From positions 128,570,309-128,634,308 of the forward strand of contig NC_134643.1 of the NCBI RefSeq assembly GCF_030463565.1: a stretch of DNA of 64,000 nucleotides. The letters are read 5' to 3'. Shown piece after piece: positions 53,600 to 61,348 of the stretch. Origin of the DNA: Pelecanus crispus. Taxonomy: Eukaryota; Chordata; Aves; Pelecaniformes; Pelecanidae. Position numbers and translations under genes: made by a program. Below the pieces are notes generated by a model. It had not been told where the DNA came from. It saw only the letters and a list, made by a program, of their open reading frames with translations, and ran no database searches. Position 1 is the stretch's first letter. Each line of letters starts with the position of its first letter.

Positions 53600-54079
53600 A
53601 ATGCTAAGGGTCTGGCTTCTGGTAAAATGTGTGTTTCTGCCACACTATTATTCCTTCCAAATCAGTTTTTACTAAGTGTCCCACGTATGCCCTTTCCTCC
53701 AGCAACAGGATATCCTTCATTTGTCTGCGCAAAGTGCAGATGAGCACTTCTTCATGTTGTTTCCAAGTCGGCTGATGGGAGGGTCAGCAGGGGCCGAAGC
53801 AGCTGCACCAAGTAAAGGAAAGGTAACCATGGCAACCCAAGTTATCTGCATCCTCCATGTATTTCCTTCTCCCCACCCTACATCATATCTTTCCCACCCA
53901 AACCTCAATCCAATAGAGCCAGTGACCAGCTGGCAGGATGGGGACTGCGGCAGGGTCTCCCACACCCAGCGTGTCTTGCCGTGTTTCGGGGCTCACCGCT
54001 GCAGGCTGAGGTTATCAAAAAGAGACCAAAAGCGTAGAGAGGGGTAACTTGCAAAAGGCAGAGCTCTCCGCTACTGTAG
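53600..54079 (+). promoter_or_regulatory. DIPK2B: Presumed DIPK2B promoter and 5' UTR region
   Basis: This is the stretch just before the first DIPK2B coding exon. The 160 bp nearest the ATG are moderately CpG-rich (about nine CpGs from 53930). I see no conspicuous TATA box at a fitting distance. Within it are an E-box-like CAGCTG, a perfect RFX X-box at 53823-53836, and a GATA-type TTATCT shortly after. The transcription start cannot be read from the sequence, so the limits are nominal. Confidence 0.45.
53823..53836. promoter_or_regulatory. Perfect RFX X-box (GTAACC-AT-GGCAAC)
   Basis: The 14-mer GTAACCATGGCAAC fits the RFX-factor consensus GTNRCC, 0-3 bases, RGYAAC with no mismatch, and it is nearly palindromic. 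It lies 244 bp before the DIPK2B ATG, a promoter-proximal place where functional X-boxes are often found. The match is read directly. Binding is inferred. Confidence 0.55.
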
Positions 54080-54303
54080 ATGGGGCGCTGGATATGTTGC
54101 CTTTGCTCCAGAGTTGCAGATTCGTTGATGCTGCTCCTGGTTTTGGCTCTGAGCTGTAACCCTTCCACAGCAGCAACACCTTCTCCGTCTGCTCCCCACG
54201 TCAAACCTAGCTACAGTTTTGGCCGGACTTTCCTGGGACTTGATAAATGCAACGCCTGCATTGGGACATCCATTTGCAAGAAATTCTTTAAAGAAGAAAT
54301 AAG
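54080..54303 (+). CDS. DIPK2B: DIPK2B coding exon 1: signal peptide and cysteine-rich N-terminus
   Basis: This is the first coding exon of a divergent protein kinase domain 2B protein (FAM69/DIPK family, formerly CXorf36/DIA1R), whose relatives enter the secretory pathway. It encodes residues 1-74 and two bases of codon 75. The N-terminus has a hydrophobic run at about residues 16-26 (MLLLVLAL core), typical of a cleaved signal peptide, then a Ser/Pro/Ala linker. The family signature follows at residues 47-74: FGRTFLGLDKCNACIGTS, then ICKKFFKEEI, with cysteines at 57, 60 and 66. I recognise this block as nearly identical to mammalian DIPK2B and different from DIPK2A (which reads CPACFGTSWC there). 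An in-frame TAG lies directly before the ATG, which fixes this as the most upstream start in the exon. The Kozak context is weak (T at -3, G at +4). The donor is AG|GTCAGA at 54303/54304, phase 2. A non-coding 5' exon upstream is possible and cannot be seen. Confidence 0.93.
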
Positions 54304-56507
54304 GTCAGAAACTCAACACAGTAATTTTTAAAGCATTCTGCATAGTAACGTGAAAGTTGCCTGTTAGTATTTCCAAGTACTTTAATGAATGGCAATGCAA
54401 AGAGTAACTTAGCACCTGGTTGCCATTACAGCGCCTAGTATTTTAATTAATGTTTATAAGCTGCTGCTTTGTCTCTTTTCTTTTAAAGCCACGTAAACAC
54501 GATCAGACTTCAGCCCTGAATTATAATTTGAAAGCAGGAGTAAAATGCACAACTTTCTGCATAGAGAGTGGCTCCAAAACAATTCAAGGCAGTGATGGGG
54601 GAAGGGAAGAGGGAAGGAAGAGATTTGCTTGTTTAGATGTGCTGGAAATATTTTATTATGAGCAACTGAGTAAAGGGAAAGGGAGTTTAGCTTTGTATGC
54701 TCCCAACTGACTATGTTAACTACAAACCTATAAACATGCTATATAATTTTGTACCAGGTACCACAACACAAATGTGCATATTAAGTAAGATCAAAAGCCA
54801 TCTAAACCTGCCTGAGGCATGAGGACTTTTGCACACCAGGTTACCTATGCGCTCGAAAATAAACGGGTCTAAATTATTAGCATGCTTTTGGGAGGTTTCT
54901 GCGAGAACTTGAAGGCAGAGGCAGAAATTGCATCTGCCTCGAAGTCAATGAGACATACGCTGTCCAAGCGGTCGTCAGACTGATCCAATCAGTTTTAGGC
55001 TCAAAAGCAGAGCATATCTGACGACAGCAGGGAAAATGTTGCCAGCGTATTTGAGGAGAAAGTTAAAGGCAGTGCTTGGCAGAGGAAGGGTTTATTGGGT
55101 CTGATATGATTTATAGAGCCATATGCACTTTCTTTTATAGATATAAAAGCCTGGGGGAGAAGAAATGATTATAGTAAAATTGTATTTTTAATGCTATAAT
55201 GTAAGTAGTATAATATTGGACAAATCACCATTTTTATCTTAAACTATCCTATAAAATGTAGCATAGTAAAACCATAATGGTTTGTCTGGGAAGAACTTGT
55301 AATACCGAACATCCATCCTTCCCTTACTGCCGCTGGAAGAAGGCAGTCTGTGGCTTTGCTACACCAGGGCACCCCTCGCCATGGCACACTGGGGGTCCCA
55401 GCCCTCAGCTCTTTGCCCTTTCGGCTTTTTGTCTCCCCCGGCACGTGCCGAGGGCGATGCCAGTGCGTGCAGTAACGTGCAGAGGCACTAAGGCCAGGCC
55501 AGCAGTGCTGGGTTTCTCCCAGCCCAGCCCAGGCTCCTGTCCCAAAAAGCAGGATGGATTTGCACTCAGCGTGTTCAGTTGGCTGACACAGGCTGGTGTG
55601 GGTCTGCAGGGGCTGGGCGTGAATTTGGGGTACGGCTGCCCTACATTTTATTCTCTGCAGCAGGGCATCACAGGAGGTGGCTCCTGCCGTGTAACCCAAC
55701 CTGCTGCCGCCCCTCTGCTGCTCGCCTGTGTAGGGTTTTTAGGGACCTGCCACCAGGTTCAAAGCAGCTTCCGCATGTGCAGCTTGTCGCAGGTGCACCA
55801 TTTCGGTTACTCCTGCTTAGCTGCTGGGGAGGTTGGGGCTCTGCAGCTTCCTTCAGCCTTGCCAAAAATAGCAGTAGCCTTCTGCAGAGAGCAACTGCCT
55901 CTGGCTGGCCAGTGGCCAGCTGCATGCTGCACCAGGGCGCGGGAAAGAGCGAAAGCAGGAGGCCCCCACGCTGGCCTTTCTCCAGGGCAAAAGCAGAAAA
56001 GGGTGTGGGTGTGCAGAGGGTCCAAGCAGGGTCCGGGAGTGCAGAGCCGCAACCATGTGGGAGCACGATGCTTCTGCCTCAGGGAAGGTAGAGGGACTTC
56101 CTAAACCAGAGACTTTTTTTCCTCTCCTGTGAGCCCGCAGTCGGCTTCTCACAAGCAGTGCACAAATAAGTGATAACACACAGTTCTGCTCTGAGTGCTT
56201 TGGAAAGGGTAACTTTTTAAAATGTTCTCCTGTGCAGTCAGTCAGTTTCAGGCTTTTCTCTGCAGGGGTTAAACTTGTTCTCCCACTTGATTTCTTGAAC
56301 AGCTGGGATTTTTTGGCAAGTGGAAGGTTAAACAGGGGAAATCTCAGTGGTACTTACGCTCTTTGATCCACTCCCATGTACCTTTTCACATGTTCACAAA
56401 TGTGGATGGCACTTGGGCTTCTCTGTGTTAATCCTCATTAAAACATGCTTCATTAATTCTCCATCATTTCCGGGAGCTGTGACATGCATTCACACTCAAC
56501 TAACGAG

Positions 56508-56620
56508 TAAGAAGATGTGGGTTTTGTTCCCAGAACGGCTGGTGACTCATCTTGTGATCTAATGTTCTTTACTTCCCTTATCTTTGCCCAGCTTTATCCA
56601 TCTGTAAATGAGAACACCAA
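56508..56620 (+). mobile_element. DIPK2B: MIR-like ancient SINE in DIPK2B intron 1
   Basis: GATGTGGGTTTTGTTCCCAG, then GGTGACTCATCTTGTGATCT, then a pyrimidine-rich stretch ending CCATCTGTAAATGAGAACA. This mirrors MIR (GGGTTCAAGTCCCAG, CTGACTCACTGTGTGACCT, CCCCATCTGTAAAATGGG). It is diverged and intronic. Confidence 0.5.
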
Positions 56621-57413
56621 AGCCAGCCTACCAACTGTCCTGAGAGCAAAGCGCAGCAAAATTTTCATAAAATATTAGATTTTCAAAACACTGTGAAACT
56701 GAGCTGACCAAAACTATTTGCAGACTTGTGCCAATGCTGGTGATGAGCTTTGGCCAAAAGTAATGGGAAGGAAGTCTGAAAAAGCTGGAATGCTTCAATT
56801 TGATGGGGTTTTATATGGCATTTCTTTATTTTTGGTTTTAAGACTTAACTTACTTAATTTTCTAAAAAAAAAAAGTAAAACTCCACATGGAAGCAAAAAT
56901 ATTTTGGCCGAAAAAAAAATACTTAATTTCATCCAGGAAAAAAGAATAACAAGTTTGATTTTCTTCAGCATTTAGTTCTTGGGTTGATCTAAAATCTGTA
57001 ATCTGTGACTCAGTTATTCACACAGATCTTACTGAAAGTCTTAATTAAAACACATTCAGGCCCTTAGCTAAAAGGCTTCACACGAGAATGAATCTGTGTT
57101 ACAGCACAACTTGATGACGAATCTTGAAAGTATCTAGCAAGTGTGCCAGGCCAATGCTGTGCTGCCCAGAAATGATGCCAAATACAGAATTGCTGCAGCC
57201 CATGCCGGGTTCCCAGGCCTGCGTGGCTCTCCCCCGGGAGCTCTGCAGAGGAAATAGCTCCATCCGTGCTCAAATTAATGCTCAGCCCTGGATTTCACAC
57301 ATCCATGTGCTGCTTGCATGCAGGAGGCGGCGCTTTCCTGGCATTTGCCTGACGTGAGCTCCCCTGAACACACATGCTTCAGCCAAATCACAAGGTACAT
57401 TTGTGCTTCACTT

Positions 57414-57428
57414 AAAAAAAAAAAAAAA
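57414..57428 (+). repeat. A15 homopolymer with GAAA tail
   Basis: A15 followed by GAAAGAAAGAG. Similar A13-A15 runs lie at 3802-3816, 9504-9518, 12662-12675, 18942-18956, 41538-41550 and 49159-49171. None follows a recognisable retrocopy. Confidence 0.8.
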
Positions 57429-58959
57429 GAAAGAAAGAGAAACCCAGCCCATAGCCATCTCTTCCCTGTCCAGGCCTGGCACACTGTGCCTGCTTTGCAG
57501 ATTAGGCACTGGGAGGGGTCGTAATGCACAACAAATCACAGTGAGGCATAGCAATTATTGTCTCTTTAGTCCTAACTCAAAACCAGACAAAAAAACCCAA
57601 AACAAAACCAAACAAGGCACTTCTTTTCATGTCAGATGCCCTAATTGTAGGGAAGCTTCAATTTCATATCGGGCAAAACGCCCGAATGACCAAAATGCCT
57701 GAACGCCCCAACCTGCTCGTGCAAGGGGCAGTGCTCTTCCACTCCTGGTCAGCCTGCTTCTCCATGGCAAATTTGTTGAAGGAGCCACATGGCTAGAGAC
57801 GAAAGCCAAAGCAGGGCAAGCACTAGCATTTCGGGGAGACTGGCTTTCCCCCACCCTGGGCACCTGTGCTTGCCCCAGAGCTGAGCTGCACAGGGTGTGT
57901 GGTGGGGAAGGGGAGCAAGGCACTGCCTTCAAGAGGGGTCAGGGGGAGGAGGCCAGCTGGTGTCTGATCGTGGAGGGTGGCTAGTGTGGCCAAGGCAGTT
58001 ATTTGCCCGAAATCAGAGGAAATTAATGCCCCCAGAATTTCTCTGTGCCAATTTCCCAACTGGAAGTTGAAAGGAAAGATCAGCTTCAGCTTTCAGATAT
58101 GTTGATGTCTTTTCATCTAACTCCAGCTAGCTGATCCTGCAGGGAACCTCTTGCCTCTCCTGTTTCACTTCTGAGTTATGGGCTTTAATTTATGGTGAGA
58201 TTAAATTAGAATGTGCTTTCTTAACGCACCCGGGCAAGGAGGTCGGGGCAGGAGGTTTTAGAGGCAGCGAATGCATGACGTTGGCCAAACCAAAGGTCAG
58301 AGTTCAGCCACTTTCCAAGAGCAGGTTACAGACATACTTACAAAACAGGCACCGCGCTCCTCAGCTCCCGCGTGTGCGACGCGTGTGTGGGCAGGGCTGA
58401 GGGGGCTGCTGAAACAAAAAAAATAAAATCGTCACAGCCTAATTACCCGGCCCATATGCTCCCCTCCTGTGCCTGTGTAGGGGGAGCAAGTCAGTGCAAG
58501 ATCTCCATGGCTACAGTGGTGCCACACGCCCAGGGCCCCCTGTGCCCCCACCGCACCCCAAACTCTGCCGCGGCCTGGGGAGGTCGCTCATCCCGGCTGC
58601 TAAAATACAGCCGGTGACGCTGGGGGGGACCTGTCGACCCCAGTACTGAGTAAGGCCACCACCTCAAAACAAAAGGTCATCTTGGTGTTCCCAAATACAT
58701 TTGTTGTCAGGAGGTTTTGTTCTGCAGGGTCCCTTAAAGTGTCGAGTCCTCCTTGTTTGGGCCCCTTTCTCAGTGACTAAGGAAATTTAAAAACTCCAGG
58801 GATTCCCCGGGAACCAAGACCCTGCAGCCCTCTCCCTTCCCTCCTCTCTCTACGTGGCCCGTTTGGGTGCTTTGCCCTCCGCCCCATGTTCATGACAAGG
58901 GGTGGTTTAAGCGGGAAGCACAGACGGACATTTTTCCCAAAGCGCATTTCTTTGGCCGG

Positions 58960-59420
58960 CGGCTACGGCCCGCTTGCCGCACCCCGCGGCCTGGGGCCGC
59001 CTGCCCGCGGCCGCTCGGCCTTTGCTGCCTGATGGCAGAAAGCCCCCGGGGCCGACATGCCGGGGAGCAACCGCGGTGGTGCTGGTGCTGTGCCGGTGTC
59101 CGTGTGGCTTGTTAACCCGCTCTCCGTGGGGCTCTCGTTTTGGTTTGGCAGGTTTGACACCTGGCTTTCTTCTCATTTAAAGCTGCCCCCCAGCTACCTG
59201 CTCAGCTACTCGGGCAACTACACGGACGATGCCAAGAGCTGGCGGCTGGTCGACATCACCCGGCTGACCTCCAAGTACCGGCACGACCGGGCCGACAAGC
59301 GCATCTGCACCTCCCTGCTGAAGACGACGACCTGCAGCCTGGAGCGCGCCCTGCGCCGCACGCGCCGCTTCCAGAAGTGGCTGCGGGCCAAGCGCCTCAC
59401 CCCCGACCTGGTCCAGGTCC
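58960..59420. promoter_or_regulatory. CpG island over DIPK2B exon 2
   Basis: Counting by eye gives about 45 CpG dinucleotides in 460 bp, including CCGCGG clusters and one GCGGCCGC (59007-59014). The surrounding desert has only a few per kilobase. The island covers the end of intron 1 and all of exon 2, whereas exon 1 lacks an equally strong one. It may be an internal promoter or simply a GC-rich exon. Confidence 0.7.
59152..59416 (+). CDS. DIPK2B: DIPK2B coding exon 2: start of the FAM69-type kinase-like region
   Basis: The exon opens after the acceptor TTTGGCAG (AG at 59150-59151). Its first base completes Arg75, so the reading passes from KEEI-R into FDTWLSSHLKLPP, as in the family. It encodes residues 75-163 and ends LTPDLVQ at CAG|GTCCGT, phase 0. 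Total coding length so far is 224 + 265 = 489 nt, exactly 163 codons. Visible features are an N-glycosylation sequon NYT at 97-99 (expected in a lumenal or secreted protein), cysteines at 127 and 136, and a basic helix-like stretch RRTRRFQKWLRAKR at 143-156, matching the conserved QKWL-AKRLTPDLVQ segment of DIPK2B. The donor has C at +3, weaker than consensus, and a G14 run lies 70 bp downstream. The next exon, expected to begin with the CPSQRLLDRVVRRYAE-type segment, is not in the window, so the catalytic-like core is outside it. CpG density here is far above the surroundings. Confidence 0.93.
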
Positions 59421-59486
59421 GTGCCCCGCGGCCCCTGTGCCCCACACCGGCAGGGGGGGAGCGGGGAAAGGGAGCCCCGGGGCGGT

Positions 59487-59500
59487 GGGGGGGGGGGGGG
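59487..59500 (+). repeat. DIPK2B: G14 homopolymer in intron 2
   Basis: Fourteen consecutive G just 70 bp after the exon-2 donor, within a wider G-rich stretch (59455-59535). It has G-quadruplex potential in both DNA and pre-mRNA. Confidence 0.9.
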
Positions 59501-60099
59501 TGCTGCGTGGGTTTGGGAGGGGAAAAAAGGGGTCTGAAGGAGACATGGCTGCGACTCGCTGGGTGGAGGGCGAGTTTGGGTGATGGCCAGCCCTCTCCCT
59601 CCTGCCCCGGCCGGTGGAGAGGGGGCAGGCCCATGTCCCCCCAGCCGAGCCCACCCGCTGCAGGGGAGAAGCAAAATGAGGCCCTGAGAGGAAGAAAAGT
59701 GCCGTGGCCTGGGGCCACCCCCCCGCCATAGGTAACGCCACGGCACAGCCTGGCCAGGGCTGGGGCTCGGCCCCGGCGAGGAGGGCGCCGGCTCCCGGCT
59801 CCTGGTGCAGGCGGAGGCTGAAGGTCCGTGGAAAGCCGCAGCACCCGCTGGCTTCGGGCACAGGGATAACATAAGGCCATGCACACAGACACGGCGACAG
59901 CTCGCGTCGGGGTATTTCTACCAGGGTGTTTTCTACTCTTCCATCATGTTTCAACAGGAGTGGCACAGGTGGTCAGTCGGAGCCTCTATTCCTCACCCAC
60001 CTGCCGCCTATAGCAAATGATCTCAGGCTCGAAGCAGCGTGCTGCCCTTTCTGCCGCAGTCCTGGGGTGTCACAGGCGAAGCCAGGACGGGCGTGCTGG

Positions 60100-60260
60100 G
60101 GGGGGTCACTGCCACCGGGCGGAGGGGCGGCTGTGGTGCGGGCAGACGGGCGCGCAGGCAGAGAGGGCAGGCTCCAGAGGAGAGCCGGCGTCGGAGCGCT
60201 GCCTGCGCCGAGGGATGCCACGGGCAGCCAGGGACGGCCACCGGGCACATCAGTGTTTTG
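60100..60260. promoter_or_regulatory. Small CpG-rich block in intron 2
   Basis: CpGs are dense here, with GGGCGG/GGGGCGG Sp1-type boxes near the start and GCGCGC and GCCGGCG clusters. It lies 0.7 kb beyond exon 2 and may be the tail of the same CpG-rich domain. No transcript can be assigned. Confidence 0.4.
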
Positions 60261-60646
60261 CAGCAGCTGGCTTGCATTTCAGAGTACAAATCCCCTCCCT
60301 AAAAGCAGACACATCCCCCCCGCCCATTCAAAAAACAGCAAAGCATTGCGATATCCACTGGCAAGGGGCAGGGGCCAGGGTGGAGGCTGGGTATACTCTA
60401 AATAAGACCTTGGGAGGCAAAGAAGGATTATTCCAGTACTTCTTCCCCCCTTCCAAGAGAGAAGTGGCTGTGAAAAAGGGACTTCCTTTTTTGTTTTCTA
60501 TAAAGGCAACTGCTTCGTTCTGCCTGCACATTGTCGCATCCGCTCAGCTTTGCTGAGTGCTAAAGATAGGCTGCTTTAGTTTTTCCACTTCTGTTACCCC
60601 ATGGAGCTGCACGCCTGAGGAGGGAGAGTGGGAGAGCCCCATGCTG

Positions 60647-60664
60647 CAGCAGCAGCAGCAGCAG
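60647..60664 (+). repeat. (CAG)6 triplet repeat
   Basis: Six perfect CAG units within intron 2 of DIPK2B. Confidence 0.85.
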
Positions 60665-61296
60665 CGCCAGGGCTGGTGCCTGAGCTGCTCCGAGACGGAC
60701 TCACCCGAGTCACTGACCGCCCCACACGGCAGGTCACCCTGAAGCCAGCACCCTCTGTGCCGCGGGTGGGGGGTGAGGTGCAGGGTGACAGGTGTCAGGC
60801 AGGGAAAAATTTTTTGGAGCGAAGCTACACTGTACTTTGTCTAGTAACCTCGAGAGAGGGGCTAGGGAGAGGGGGCAGATATGCATCACTTCCACTCAGA
60901 GCATCCCTCGGCTCTGACACCTCCTTGCCAGGGTGGCAAGCAGCAGCTTCCCAGGCACCCACCAGCCATCCCTGTCCCCCAGGACAGCATTGCAGGGGGC
61001 TGCAGGAGGGCAAGACAGGGTGCCAGGCCCTCTGGCATTGCTGGAGTGTCCAAGGCATTTGTGCAAAACTGTGCTGCCCTCACAGCAGTGCTATATGAAA
61101 CAGGAGAGCTTAAAACTTCCATTTGCTGCGTGAAAAAGTAACTGGAGAAATGTAGCTCTGTGGTATCCCAGATCTGCTGCAAAGTTAAGTCATTAGCCGA
61201 GGCCAAATCCTTCTCCTTAAAAGGCTCTTGATGTGCTATACAGCTTTCCCTACCCCATCCTCTCTGAAACGGAATCCTCAGCTGAGCTGGCTGGGT

Positions 61297-61348
61297 TGCA
61301 CATGCACACACATATGCATGCACGCAGGCATACACATATGCGCACGCA
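61297..61348. repeat. Alternating purine-pyrimidine runs (Z-DNA-prone)
   Basis: Two strictly alternating runs of 30 bp (61297-61326) and 21 bp (61328-61348) are separated by a single phase break. They are made of CA, TG, CG and TA steps with repeated CACATATG. Confidence 0.8.

Larger units (their letters stand above)
54304..59151 (+). other. DIPK2B: DIPK2B intron 1 (4848 bp)
   Basis: The intron is bounded by GTCAGA and TTTGGCAG. It holds a MIR-like relic (56508-56620), an A15 run (57414-57428), an AT-rich first kilobase, and a GC-richer 55.3-56.1 kb stretch that is open in several frames. The predicted products of that stretch look like composition artefacts with no family resemblance. The last 200 bp form the start of the exon-2 CpG island. 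No further coding exon was recognised. Confidence 0.85.

Noticed and set aside
1..54079. miR-221/miR-222, which lie upstream of DIPK2B in mammals
   Set aside because: Looked for the AGCTACAT seed and its complement. The hits (for example near 9249, 13878 and 61150) do not continue into either mature microRNA.
55277..56104. 275-codon open frame in DIPK2B intron 1, with a second overlapping frame
   Set aside because: GC-rich, low-complexity composition, open in several frames on both strands at once, with no domain or family resemblance.
59177..59892. Two long minus-strand open frames opposite DIPK2B exon 2
   Set aside because: Both are antisense shadows of the GC-rich exon and flanking CpG island, with proline/arginine/serine-rich products and no known family.
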